Shown: positions 25,575 through 35,119 of the stretch, piece after piece
Layout: each line of letters opens with the position of its first letter
How positions within the stretch are numbered: the stretch's first letter is position 1
Assembly: GCA_900696665.1 (NCBI GenBank)
Contig: CAADGY010000294.1
Location: forward strand, 1-55,974
Direction of reading: 5' to 3'
Length of the DNA: 55,974 nt
Origin: an uncultured Acidobacteriota bacterium
GTDB lineage: Bacteria > Acidobacteriota > Terriglobia > Bryobacterales > Bryobacteraceae
Notes under the pieces: model-generated
Databases searched by the model: none
Told to the model about the DNA's origin: nothing
What the model saw: the letters and a program-made list of their open reading frames with translations, nothing else
Program-made: the position numbers and the translations under genes

Positions 25575-27202
25575 TGACGCTGGCGGTCGTGGTGCTCCTG
25601 CTCGCAATGAGCGCACACGCACAAGCGGCTGCTAGCGATTATCGCGTTCGCCTCTTCTGGCTGCATCCTCCCTCAGAACTGACGTTAACGCCGCGCGGCA
25701 GCGTGCATTGTAACGGCTCGCCCATCGCTGCACCGTTGTTGCTCCGGGCGTCGGCTGATTCCGTGCAAAGCAGCCTGCCCAGTTGCAGAGGGCAGGTGGT
25801 AAAGATCGAAGGAACGCTCACTCTGAAGTTGCCAAATGGCGTCGCTGGATTTTTCCATCCGTTGGAGATCCGATCCCGACGCGGGCGGCTTCTGCTAACA
25901 GGCACAATCCCCCTGGAACAATATGTGGTGTCCGTGCTGCTCGGCGAGAGCAGCGTTTTCACTTCGGATGAAGCATTGAAAGCGATGGCGGTGGCGGTGC
26001 GAACTTACGCGGTACATTACCGGGGGCGTCACCGCACGGAAGGATTCGATCTTTGCGACACCACACACTGTCAGGATTTGAGGATTGCGGAAGCGCCAAC
26101 GCCGCGGTTGACCCTGGCCGTGGAAGCGACCGAAGGGGAATTACTGTGGTATGGCGGCGCACCGGCGGCCACTTACTATCACAGGCACTGCGGCGGCTCG
26201 ACCGAGGACGTGGAGAGCGTCTGGCCGGACAGACACGCTCCGTATTTGAAACGGCAGACGGACACCTTCTGCCTTTCACGGGGACGCGCGCCGTGGCGGT
26301 CGGAAGTGTCCGCCGGCAGTCTTGGCTCCGGACCACCGTTGCGCATTCTGAGCCGGACAGCATCCGGACGCGTGGCGGAACTTGACTGGAATGGACAGCG
26401 CATCACGGCAACCCGGTTCCACCAGAGAATCGGCGAGTTGTTTGGATGGACCTTGTTGCGCAGCAACCACTACGACGTGACCCGGAGAGGCGAACATATG
26501 ATCTTTCAGGGATTCGGCGCCGGTCATGGAGTAGGCCTGTGCCAGGCAGGCGCCGAAGAACGGGGCAAAGCAGGTAGCACTTACCGGCAGATACTGGCGT
26601 TTTACTATCCGGGCACTAAGCCCGGAATCAACGCGCAGGGATTTGCGTGGGTGCAAGGGCGTGGCGAACTGGTGGATGTTGCGGCAGAATCCAGGCACAC
26701 GGCCGCGGATCTAGCCGCGCTGGCCGACAGGGCACTCCAGGAAGCGCAGCGTAGGACGGGATTGCCGCTCACGTTCCGCCCTATCCTACGCAGCTATCCA
26801 AGCGTGGCTGGATTTCGCGATGCCACCGGCCAGCCGGGATGGGTTGCTGCGAGCACACGCGGAACGGTCGTGCGCATGCAACCCGTTGCGCTGCTTCGTT
26901 CGCTCGGGACGCTGGAGGTGGCGCTGCTGCACGAGAGCCTGCATCTGCTAATCGAATCGAATGCACACCCGTCGCTGCCCGAATGGTTCCGCGAGGGACT
27001 CGCGCTCTGCCTCTCGGATTCCGATGTAGCACGACACAAAAGGGGCCGCACGGCCACAAAGGCCGAGGCTTCGCATCGCGCCACCCACCGGCAGGCCAAA
27101 GAACGCGTCGAGCGGTTACTCCAACGTTTCGGGCGACAGAGGGTGCTCAGGTGGGTTCACAGCGGGCTCCCCGGAGAGGCGCTGCATCCATCCGGAGAAT
27201 AA
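25574..27202 (+). CDS. SpoIID/LytB-domain protein with C-terminal HExxH domain
   Basis: The 542-residue protein starts at ATG 25574 with a signal peptide (about 1-18). A SpoIID domain follows (about 75-350), with the family motifs IPLEQYVVSVLLGES, AMAVAVRTYA, YYHRHCGGSTEDVESVW and GFGAGHGVGLCQAGA. SpoIID cleaves glycan strands as a lytic transglycosylase on denuded peptidoglycan. Residues about 375-530 form a second domain with LLHESLHLLIE (about 450-460) and PEWFREGLAL, the HExxH plus downstream-Glu pattern of peptidase_MA-like gluzincins. The two-domain fusion would couple glycan cutting to peptide cutting, though the second activity is inferred. The last 87 bases overlap the convergent membrane-protein gene. 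Confidence 0.84.
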   Translation: MTLAVVVLLLAMSAHAQAAASDYRVRLFWLHPPSELTLTPRGSVHCNGSPIAAPLLLRASADSVQSSLPSCRGQVVKIEGTLTLKLPNGVAGFFHPLEIRSRRGRLLLTGTIPLEQYVVSVLLGESSVFTSDEALKAMAVAVRTYAVHYRGRHRTEGFDLCDTTHCQDLRIAEAPTPRLTLAVEATEGELLWYGGAPAATYYHRHCGGSTEDVESVWPDRHAPYLKRQTDTFCLSRGRAPWRSEVSAGSLGSGPPLRILSRTASGRVAELDWNGQRITATRFHQRIGELFGWTLLRSNHYDVTRRGEHMIFQGFGAGHGVGLCQAGAEERGKAGSTYRQILAFYYPGTKPGINAQGFAWVQGRGELVDVAAESRHTAADLAALADRALQEAQRRTGLPLTFRPILRSYPSVAGFRDATGQPGWVAASTRGTVVRMQPVALLRSLGTLEVALLHESLHLLIESNAHPSLPEWFREGLALCLSDSDVARHKRGRTATKAEASHRATHRQAKERVERLLQRFGRQRVLRWVHSGLPGEALHPSGE

Positions 27203-27751
27203 AAGCAGCGAGGCAACCAGCAGCAGGTAGGCGAGGCCAAAGCGCACTGCCATGCTCAGGGTCTGGGCGGTCATGCCGGAGAGCGGCGGGACCCACCATA
27301 TCAGTTTCCAAGGGATGTAAATTCCCATAGTCACAACACCCGCGGCCGCTACCCAGTACTGCCATCGCCGGATGAGCCATGCGCGCGTGGCCGCGAACCA
27401 GGGCAGCACGGTGAACACGATCAACGCTCCGATGCCCCAGAGCCACAACGGATTCACACGGGGTGCTGAACCGCTCAGCCAGCTTCCACCGAGGAACATC
27501 ACCAGCAGGAGCAGTACAAACGCCATTCCGCGCCGCCATTCCCGGCGGCCACACAGCCGGAGGGCGAACAGCGCCGCCAGCAGCCAGCCCGAACCGGCGA
27601 TGATGGCGGCCGCGAGCAACAGCGAAAGCAGCAATTGCCAGACGCTCTGCTCCGGAATTCCGAGCCAGAGATAAATCAGCGCCGCCACCAGCGCATAGCC
27701 GGTGACCTGTATCGTGAGCAAAGGCCATTTCCGGCGAACGAAGCCGAGCAT
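27116..27751 (-). CDS. membrane protein of the alpha-2-macroglobulin locus, unknown function
   Basis: The start is ATG 27751, which shares its A with the TGA stop of the macroglobulin gene (TGATG); GTG 27754 is also possible. GGAGG lies close upstream. The product of 211 residues has five or six membrane helices rich in Leu/Trp, a basic patch CGRREWRRG between helices, and a Pro-rich cytoplasmic-like tail (PAVNPPEHPLSPETLE). I do not recognise the family. Its coupling to the macroglobulin gene suggests a role in anchoring or exporting that protein. The 3' 87 bases are shared with the SpoIID gene on the other strand. Confidence 0.68.
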   Translation of the reverse strand: MLGFVRRKWPLLTIQVTGYALVAALIYLWLGIPEQSVWQLLLSLLLAAAIIAGSGWLLAALFALRLCGRREWRRGMAFVLLLLVMFLGGSWLSGSAPRVNPLWLWGIGALIVFTVLPWFAATRAWLIRRWQYWVAAAGVVTMGIYIPWKLIWWVPPLSGMTAQTLSMAVRFGLAYLLLVASLLLFSGWMQRLSGEPAVNPPEHPLSPETLE

Positions 27752-30700
27752 CACCTCACCTCCAGAGTGCGGCTTGGAGTAGCCGCCGAATGCTGGGGCT
27801 CATACATCGGCTGCACACGCGCCGGACTTACTCGAAATTGTCCTGGATTTACAACCTTTAGTAAGTAAACATGTTCAGCTTGCCCCTCCGGGAAGTAAGT
27901 CTGGAACAGAGCCGCATGATCGTCGTGAAACTCGCGCCTGGCGTACCAGCGGCCCCACCATCCCGGCTTTTCGCTTAGCTCGTACAACTCGTCACGTTCG
28001 ATGAACTCCGCTCCTGCTGGAATGGGATCTTCCATCATCAGATATTTCCATTCGTGTCCGGCGACCGTGAGCCGCACAGCGATCACGTCACCGGACGCCA
28101 CCGGACCGGTCAAAGGCTCCAGCCGGTAAACGATCCGGTCTCCGGTGTGCTCGGGAACCAGGCGGTAGTATTCCCGCGCAATCCGTAGCGAGGAACCGGA
28201 CGCCGATGCCGGTGGCTCGGGCATGTAGTAGACGGCGCGGACGCTCCAGTACAGTGTGCCTGTCCCCTGTTTTGTAACGCGAACCCGGTTGAGTCCCGGA
28301 TTCAACTGGTCCGATGCAATGCGCAACGGCCCGGCGCCCGGCGAGAGCGCCTCCGCCGCGGTGAATCGTCTCGTCAGCACCGGTTTCTCGTTCACCAGCA
28401 GGGCCGCCGTGAAGTCCGGCTTCAATTCACCGCTCAGTTTCAGGTAACCGGTGAGACCATCAACCACCATCGCGGTCTGTTTCGTCGACGACCAATAGTA
28501 GCCCTGGTTCCGATGATTCACCAGGTAGACCGCGGCGCGGCTCAACAGCGAACTCTCCGGCCTTTGCTCCGTCAAAAACTTTACGGCAAACGCGGTGGCC
28601 TCCACCGTGCTGTCCATAGCGACGCCGAGCAGAGGGTCGCGCTCCATTTCCCACCAGGCTTCGGCGTCCGTGGTCCTCACGGTCTGTTCGAGTACGCTCG
28701 CGATGGTTTCCGAACGGCTGTCCCGTCCGCGGCGCAATCCCAGGCCAAGCAGTGCCAGCCCGTAAGGGGATAAGCCGTTGCGGTTGCTCCAAACAGCATC
28801 GAGCAGTGTCTTGTCGGGCGCGCCTGCTTCCGCAAGCGCGTACGCCACATACGAACGAAGATCCTCAGAAACTCCGCGCAGCGCCGCGGGATTGGTTCTC
28901 AACCATTGTGCGGCGCGATTGATCGTATCCGAGCGCACACTGTAGCCGGCAGCCTGGGCGCGCGCCAGGCCGGATAATACATAGGCCGTCATGAAGACTT
29001 CGCTGTTATCGCTTTTCCACCATCCCCATCCGCCATCTTCATGTTGATAGTCGTAGAGGCGCTCCAGACCCGCACGAACTTTCTTCGCCAGTGCGTCCGC
29101 ATCGATACTCGAACGAAGTCCCAACTCGGAAGCCGCTCGCGACACGAGCACGTTCGGCAGAAAACTGGACATGGTCTGTTCGGTGCAGCCGTACGGATAG
29201 GACGTAAGGTATTCCAGCGCGCCAAAAATGGTCCCCGCGACCGAGGGGCTCACGGAGATCTCGATGCTGCGAGCCGCAGGATTGGAGGTGGCCGGGAACG
29301 TCAGGTCCGCTTCCGATTGTCCCGTAGACGATGACAGGGTTCCGGACTTCGATTCGGACAATTCCACGCCGAAGGGGTTCACCGGCACCGTCAACTCGAG
29401 CGCGTCCGATTCTTCATCCGTCAGCGCTTTGCCCAGTAGCACAGCCTTGCCCGGAGCCTTGGCCCGCACGCGGAAATCAGTCTGCACCTCACCGCGGCTG
29501 GGTACCGTCATGTCGCGGGCGGCGCCCCCTATCATCTCTATGCCTTTCACATCGAGTGAAATGCGAACCGTCTTCTGCTCTTCCAGGTAATTCTGGACAA
29601 TGGCCCGGATGGTGACCTCATCGCCTTCCGTGAAGAATCGCGGCGTTGCCAGCCGCAGAACCAGGTTTTTGCGGACGATAGTGCGCTCGATAGCGCTGCC
29701 AACCTTGGTATCGGCGGTGACGCCGCGCGCTGTAGCGCGCCAGGTGGTGAGCGAATCCGGGTACTCCACCTTGACTTCCGCGCGTCCGTTGGAATTCGTG
29801 CGCAAATCGGCGATCCACCGTATCGTATCGGGAAACAGCTTTCGGATCTCCGGCTCCACAAACTGCTGCGGCTTAAACTGGGCTCGCGCCGCGGACTGAC
29901 GGATGCGCGCCAACTGCATCCGCCGCTTTCCGGCTTCCCCATAGAAGAAATAGTTGAGCGACGAGTCCGTGCTCACCTGGTTGTAAGCCCTGCCGTAGAA
30001 GAACGAAACGATGTCCTGTGCAGCTTCGCGGCGAATGGCGTAAATCGCCTCGTCGACCACCCCGAGACTGAACTCTGCCGCCACGGGCCGGCCCTGATGG
30101 TCAGTAGCCTCAATTGTGAACGTCCCGGATCCGCCGGGCTTGAATTGCAATGCGGAAGATTTGATCGAGACCTTCAGCTCCTGCTGCACCGGTGGAACCC
30201 GGACGCTCTTCGTGCCCTGATAGAACTGATTCTCGCGGACAAACGTAGCCGTGACATAAAAGTTGGGAGCGAATTCCGCGCGGATCGGCATGTCAATGGT
30301 GAACGCCGGCTGCCTGGCATGAACAAGCTGCGAGCTGTGAATCGTTCCACTCTCGGCGGTCACCCAGACCCAGGCTTCCGGTACTCCCGTCACGATCAGC
30401 AGGCGCGCGACGTCGCCGCCGCGATACGACTTTTTGTCAGGAATAATCTCTACACGCTGGGACCGCTCGCCGTACCATTCGGTGCCTCCGCTCACCCATA
30501 GCCATGTCCGGTCCTGCACGGTGCGTCCTTCGGGCGTCGTCGAGCTTACGCGGGCGATCAGCGACCCTGCTCGAACCGCCAGCCCCGCGCGGGCGTTGCC
30601 ACTGGCATCTGTCTGTCCGCTAGCGGATTGGAACACGCTGCTTTCCTGCCCGTCTCGCTGCTCCATAAGATCTACGCGATACGGGACATTCGGAACCGCT

Positions 30701-32355
30701 TGCCCATCGTAGTTCCGTGCTTCAATCCGGAATACAGCCGTTTCACCGGGTTTATACACGTATTGTTCGGGCTCGATGTGTACGAAATACGGGCCGGCGG
30801 TCCCCAGCACGAATCCAGTCCCGGAAATCTCGCGGTTGGCGGCATCAGTGACGCGGGCCTCGATGCGATAACGCAGATCGTGCGGAGCCGCTTCGGTCCG
30901 AAAGCGGACGCTGAGCTTTCCGGACGCGTCGAGAGCGCCGGTTTGCTCAAAGATCTGTTCGCTTCCAAACCCGTCGTCCTGAAATCGGGGATCTTCTGAG
31001 TCGAATTCGTCCGCGTAATCGGGAGGGAAATATCGCGCACGGTGAACGACCCACGTCACCTTGGCATTTGCTACCGGCTCGCCAAAATAGTAGCGTGCTT
31101 CGATGGCCGCCGATACCTCTTCGCCAAGCAGTACCCGGCTTTTTCCCGGCGTAACCCGAACCTCGTATTCGGGCTTCAGATACTCCTCCACATGAAACCC
31201 GCCGCTTCCGATGTAGGCCTCGCCGCTGCGTAGTTCCACCGAGTGATAGCCTAACGCCGAAGTTTCCGGAAGCTTGAACTCGCCATGCACCGTCCCCATC
31301 GCCGACGGCGTCACATTGCGGCGAAAGACCGGTTTGCCTTCCGGATCCTGAATCTGTAACTGAAACGCGCTCCGCGGCGGAAGCTGATAGCCCTCGGGCG
31401 ATCGCAATCTGAGAATGGCGCGGAAGTAAACCGTATGACCCGGCCGGTAAACGGGGCGGTCCGTATAGACATAGGCCGACATCTGCCGGTCCGTTCGCAA
31501 GTTCCAACCGTAGAGTGCTCCGGCCGCGAAGTCGTCGCGATAAGTGGCGAGCATCAGAACATTTTCGGGATCCGCTAAAGCGACGGCGGCTTCCGCCAGA
31601 CCCTCGTCGTTAGTTTCGAGTTTGGCTTGCTGCTTTTCCTCCGACCAGACAACGATCTGACATCCCTTCAACGGAGCGCCCGTCGAACGATCTACAACGC
31701 GCGCGCTGATTTTGCCCGGCGATCCTTTGGAAATGACGGCGAGGTTCGTTACGGAGATGATGGTGTATGCCTGTAAATTCCCGTTCGTTGCTTCGACCAG
31801 GTAGACACCTTTCTCCTTCACATCCACGGGTACAGTCTGCGAATCCCAGCGGTTTCCCCGCGGAACACTCTGTATCCAGACGGAAACGAGTTGCTGCTTG
31901 TTCAGCACCGGCACGTCCGCGTACTCCGTAGCGGTAGCCGCGCCGCGCTGTACGCGCTGCTGATTCCGCTCAGCGAGCGCCGTCCGTATGAGCCGCCGCG
32001 ATTCGGGCGGGTATTGCTGCCGCACGACGTTGCGAAGCCAGGTGCGCGACCGGTATTTCCAGCGGTGGAAACGCTCCAAAAGAGTCAACTCGCGAGGAGG
32101 ACGCGGAGGTTGGCCGCCAAACCGGTGAGGATCGGGCAGGTTTACAAAGAACTTGATCGGGTCCTTCACACGGTATACACGAAATTGCAGCGTGCCGACA
32201 CCCTGCGCCCATAACCGTATGGTGGGCTTTTCGCCCGGAGCGAAAGTTCTCTCCGTGCTCAGCGAAAAGTACTCCCGCCCTTCGTCCAATTGCGCCACAG
32301 ACGGCACGCCCAGCAACAGGAATGCTGCACCAACGACCGCCGAACGAATCTGCAT
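27751..32355 (-). CDS. bacterial alpha-2-macroglobulin with thioester
   Basis: The start is ATG 32355, with GAGGGA seven bases upstream, coupled to the stop of the DUF1175 gene (TGATG). The 1534-residue product has a signal peptide ending SVAQ, and then repeated MG-type beta-sandwich domains. A typical YTDRPVYRPGHTVYFRA strand marks MG3/MG4 (about 300). A bait-region-like segment precedes the conserved DTIRWIADLRTNSNGRAEVK block. The thioester motif YGCTEQ (about 1052-1057) is intact, followed by an alpha/alpha toroid (DYQHEDGGWGWWKSD) and a receptor-binding-like C-terminus. Such proteins trap proteases covalently in the periplasm. It groups with the YfaS-type rather than the PbpC-linked type because a DUF1175 gene is next to it. 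Confidence 0.92.
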   Translation of the reverse strand: MQIRSAVVGAAFLLLGVPSVAQLDEGREYFSLSTERTFAPGEKPTIRLWAQGVGTLQFRVYRVKDPIKFFVNLPDPHRFGGQPPRPPRELTLLERFHRWKYRSRTWLRNVVRQQYPPESRRLIRTALAERNQQRVQRGAATATEYADVPVLNKQQLVSVWIQSVPRGNRWDSQTVPVDVKEKGVYLVEATNGNLQAYTIISVTNLAVISKGSPGKISARVVDRSTGAPLKGCQIVVWSEEKQQAKLETNDEGLAEAAVALADPENVLMLATYRDDFAAGALYGWNLRTDRQMSAYVYTDRPVYRPGHTVYFRAILRLRSPEGYQLPPRSAFQLQIQDPEGKPVFRRNVTPSAMGTVHGEFKLPETSALGYHSVELRSGEAYIGSGGFHVEEYLKPEYEVRVTPGKSRVLLGEEVSAAIEARYYFGEPVANAKVTWVVHRARYFPPDYADEFDSEDPRFQDDGFGSEQIFEQTGALDASGKLSVRFRTEAAPHDLRYRIEARVTDAANREISGTGFVLGTAGPYFVHIEPEQYVYKPGETAVFRIEARNYDGQAVPNVPYRVDLMEQRDGQESSVFQSASGQTDASGNARAGLAVRAGSLIARVSSTTPEGRTVQDRTWLWVSGGTEWYGERSQRVEIIPDKKSYRGGDVARLLIVTGVPEAWVWVTAESGTIHSSQLVHARQPAFTIDMPIRAEFAPNFYVTATFVRENQFYQGTKSVRVPPVQQELKVSIKSSALQFKPGGSGTFTIEATDHQGRPVAAEFSLGVVDEAIYAIRREAAQDIVSFFYGRAYNQVSTDSSLNYFFYGEAGKRRMQLARIRQSAARAQFKPQQFVEPEIRKLFPDTIRWIADLRTNSNGRAEVKVEYPDSLTTWRATARGVTADTKVGSAIERTIVRKNLVLRLATPRFFTEGDEVTIRAIVQNYLEEQKTVRISLDVKGIEMIGGAARDMTVPSRGEVQTDFRVRAKAPGKAVLLGKALTDEESDALELTVPVNPFGVELSESKSGTLSSSTGQSEADLTFPATSNPAARSIEISVSPSVAGTIFGALEYLTSYPYGCTEQTMSSFLPNVLVSRAASELGLRSSIDADALAKKVRAGLERLYDYQHEDGGWGWWKSDNSEVFMTAYVLSGLARAQAAGYSVRSDTINRAAQWLRTNPAALRGVSEDLRSYVAYALAEAGAPDKTLLDAVWSNRNGLSPYGLALLGLGLRRGRDSRSETIASVLEQTVRTTDAEAWWEMERDPLLGVAMDSTVEATAFAVKFLTEQRPESSLLSRAAVYLVNHRNQGYYWSSTKQTAMVVDGLTGYLKLSGELKPDFTAALLVNEKPVLTRRFTAAEALSPGAGPLRIASDQLNPGLNRVRVTKQGTGTLYWSVRAVYYMPEPPASASGSSLRIAREYYRLVPEHTGDRIVYRLEPLTGPVASGDVIAVRLTVAGHEWKYLMMEDPIPAGAEFIERDELYELSEKPGWWGRWYARREFHDDHAALFQTYFPEGQAEHVYLLKVVNPGQFRVSPARVQPMYEPQHSAATPSRTLEVR

Positions 32356-33383
32356 CAATGAGTCCCTCGAAGTATATTCCAACGATACACACCAAGAAAG
32401 TTGGTGTTGCCGGGTACCGGACGCCATCGGGGAGAAGGATGACGATTGAGTTCGTCCAGGGCGGGGCGGCGAATCTCCCCTTTCTCTTCGCCAATGGGAC
32501 CGGTATGGTAGACGACGCGGTTCAACGAGTCCGGCTCCAGTTGACTCTTCCCCAGATAGATCATCAGGTGGAACGGAAGGTCCTGTTCCAACTGGCGGAA
32601 GAAAAGCATGTCACCGGGTACCGCCCGCTGCACGTCTCGCGAAATAAAGTGCGAATTCAGGCGCATCAGCGTTTGCGCATCGGCAAATTCGGCGTATGCC
32701 GGCCCGTTCAGATCACCAGACTCAAACGGACCGGGAAGGATCCGGAACACTCTCGGTCCCAGGGGAGTGTGCGGCAAGTGGTACTTCCCCACGTCGGGCG
32801 CCGAGGGCAGGAACGGAACGTCAAGCCTGTCGGCCCACTCTCCGTCGTGCTGGCGCAGCGCTTCACGATAGGCGAAGCGGGCCAACGCAGCGCAGTCGTC
32901 CACTTCCCCCGGTAGCCCGGAGGGCTCACGGAAATACTGCGCTTCGGCGATGAAACAAAACCATCGGCGAAAGGCGTTGCGGTCATCTAAAGAGTCGAGA
33001 CAAAGAAAGTCGGGCGTACCATCGCCTGCACGATCACCAAAGAAAGGAAGCGTCTCGATACGCAAGCGCACCGGACAATACCCTGGCGCGCGCGCTTCCA
33101 GGAGTGCGGTTCCCGGCAGAATCCTCGCGTACACACTCGAACCGGCAAGCCGCACCGACCTCGCTCCTTCCAACACTCTGAAGGAAGCCTTCAACTCCTC
33201 GCCGGATTGCGAGCGCACGCGCAAGATCGAGTGCGAAAAACCATCGGCAGGCAGGCGCTCCGGCGAGGCCTCGAAAAGGAGTGTCCCCGATCCTTCGCTA
33301 GAGCACCCGGCGAGGTTTACGGCCAGTGTGGCGGCAACCCCGAGCGGCACTGCCACGAGCAGACGCGCGCGCCGGCGGGGCAT
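32355..33383 (-). CDS. DUF1175 (YfaT-like) lipoprotein
   Basis: The frame is open to 33578. I start at ATG 33383, which gives a lipoprotein signal with lipobox LAGC (MPRRRARLLVAVPLGVAA, then NLAGCSS); TTG 33410, nine bases after GGGAGGG, is an alternative. The protein has about 342 residues. A beta-sandwich (about 30-115) precedes a DUF1175 domain with VDDCAALARFAYREAL and DLPFHLMIYLGKSQ. The Cys and His in these motifs resemble the NlpC/P60-like arrangement, so a cysteine-hydrolase fold is possible. In E. coli the DUF1175 gene yfaT neighbours the macroglobulin gene yfaS, which matches this order. The TGATG junction couples it to the macroglobulin gene. Confidence 0.8.
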   Translation of the reverse strand: MPRRRARLLVAVPLGVAATLAVNLAGCSSEGSGTLLFEASPERLPADGFSHSILRVRSQSGEELKASFRVLEGARSVRLAGSSVYARILPGTALLEARAPGYCPVRLRIETLPFFGDRAGDGTPDFLCLDSLDDRNAFRRWFCFIAEAQYFREPSGLPGEVDDCAALARFAYREALRQHDGEWADRLDVPFLPSAPDVGKYHLPHTPLGPRVFRILPGPFESGDLNGPAYAEFADAQTLMRLNSHFISRDVQRAVPGDMLFFRQLEQDLPFHLMIYLGKSQLEPDSLNRVVYHTGPIGEEKGEIRRPALDELNRHPSPRWRPVPGNTNFLGVYRWNILRGTH

Positions 33384-33544
33384 CCGAAAATGAGTGAACG
33401 CCGGTGTCAACTTAAGCGCCCTCCCGCCGCCAATCCCTTTCGAGACCTGATGGCATAGAACAGCAGGCAGCCAGCCGCCCCGATCCGTTGGCGTCTGCCG
33501 ACTCCCGGGCTGCCGTGGCGCTGTAGCGATCGTGGAGTCATAAT

Positions 33545-35113
33545 TCACCGCTTCGGCTGTCTTGTCATTCTCGCCCATAAGGCAACCATCTGGTGTGCGG
33601 CGCGCATAGACAGGGGCCGCCGGAGGCGCTGGAATTCGTCTTGTATCGCGTGGAAATCCGCCACCGCTTTTTCCGTCTTTGCTTCGAGGTGGTTCGCGTG
33701 CGTCTGTAACGCCTCGATCCGCTGCTCCAATTCATCGATGTACCTCCGGCCGTTCTCGTGGATCGCAGTGTTCGTATCGCAGAGTTGGCGGAACAGGCAT
33801 TCGAGTTCGGCAATGCGGCGGTCCTTGGAAGTGAATAGCCTCCGCAGTGCGGGCAATGCCGAAGGGTACCGAGCCGTGGAGGGCGCGTCAGGCAGGAGCG
33901 AAGCGGCTCTCCGGCGCATTTCTCCGAACTCGGCCAGCAGTTGCCTGATGCGCTTTCCGTCTGATGGAGCACGGCGGTTGCCTTCGCGCCAGGAACACCA
34001 GCGTTGCGAGCAGCCCGAGGCGGCGTAACGCCCGGCGATGATATCGCTGCGCTTGGCTACCGCCGCCGGTGAATTCCACAAACGCGACAGCGGAGTTTCA
34101 TACAAATTACCGATGGGTTCGGACAAAAAACAAAGATGCACGTTTCCGTTTTCGGCCACGAAAAGCGTGGTCCAAGGATTCGGGCAAAGCGCAAAGCCGT
34201 CTCTGCCGCGGTCGAACACGCCGCTCTCCGGATACAGGCCGCATTGCTCCTCTTCGAGAAACGAAGAGTCCAGGCCCTGCGCGTCAAACAGCACGCGAAC
34301 TCCGCTGACACGGATCATTTGAAAGGCGCCCCGATACCGGGCGAACGCGCTCTTCAGAACCGAGTGAACCTCCTGCACTTCGGCCGGGTCCAGAATGGCT
34401 TCACGCTGTTCCAGCCCCGGCTCCCGCGATGAATTCTCCCGGTTGACCTCCATCGTCTGCAGGGCGACCTCGTCAATCCCGAGCTCACTCATAAGCTCGA
34501 GGTAGTCGGGAATCTCCCGGAAATTCGACCGCAGGATGACGAAGAACGAATTCAGGGTTGGCCAAGCGGTTTCGAGCCGCCGCTTCCATTCCTGGACACG
34601 AGCCACATTCGCGAGAACCGTTGCGAGATCCGCTCCGCGGCGCAGCCGCGCAAAGGTGTTGGCGTGCGCTGCATCGATGGAGACGGTAACCGCCCGGAAC
34701 GGCGTCCGGACCATCCGCTCGGCCCACACGTCATCGATGAGCGTGCCGTTTGTGCTGATGCTCAACAGCGGGCGGGCCGCTACCGAAGCAACGTCGTCGA
34801 CCAGGTCCTGAAATTCAGGAATGGCAAACACTTCGCCGCCTTGGATTCTCAGCGTATCCAGGTACGGATACATCGCCATGAATTCCCGGCGCAGTTCCCG
34901 CCCGATGGCGGCGGGCCGCAGCAGGTTATCACTGTTCTTTGCCTGATAGCAGTGAACGCAACGGAGGTTGCAGGCATTCCCCAACACAATTCCAAGGCAT
35001 CTTGGCTGCGAGAGCAGGTGGATGTGTTCCAGGTAGTATTCCACCTGATTCAACCGCAGATTCTCGCGGTAGACCGCATCGTCCGGCTGAACAGGGTTGG
35101 GGGAAGCCCTCAT
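33545..35113 (-). CDS. radical SAM/SPASM protein with C-terminal coiled coil
   Basis: The 522-residue protein has the radical SAM cluster motif CNLRCVHC (Cys48, Cys52, Cys55) and the GGE motif in RIQGGEVF. A SPASM-like C-terminal cysteine set follows (CGLYPES, CPNPW, HLCFLSEPIGNLYE and CSQRWCSW, about 290-385). It would hold auxiliary iron-sulfur clusters and modify a peptide or sugar substrate. Residues about 395-520 are an extra segment with heptad repeats (DELEQRIEALQTHANHLEAK), likely a coiled coil. No small precursor-peptide gene is seen next to it. It lies six bases downstream of the dehydrogenase gene on the same strand. Confidence 0.84.
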   Translation of the reverse strand: MRASPNPVQPDDAVYRENLRLNQVEYYLEHIHLLSQPRCLGIVLGNACNLRCVHCYQAKNSDNLLRPAAIGRELRREFMAMYPYLDTLRIQGGEVFAIPEFQDLVDDVASVAARPLLSISTNGTLIDDVWAERMVRTPFRAVTVSIDAAHANTFARLRRGADLATVLANVARVQEWKRRLETAWPTLNSFFVILRSNFREIPDYLELMSELGIDEVALQTMEVNRENSSREPGLEQREAILDPAEVQEVHSVLKSAFARYRGAFQMIRVSGVRVLFDAQGLDSSFLEEEQCGLYPESGVFDRGRDGFALCPNPWTTLFVAENGNVHLCFLSEPIGNLYETPLSRLWNSPAAVAKRSDIIAGRYAASGCSQRWCSWREGNRRAPSDGKRIRQLLAEFGEMRRRAASLLPDAPSTARYPSALPALRRLFTSKDRRIAELECLFRQLCDTNTAIHENGRRYIDELEQRIEALQTHANHLEAKTEKAVADFHAIQDEFQRLRRPLSMRAAHQMVALWARMTRQPKR

Positions 35114-35119
35114 GCAGCG

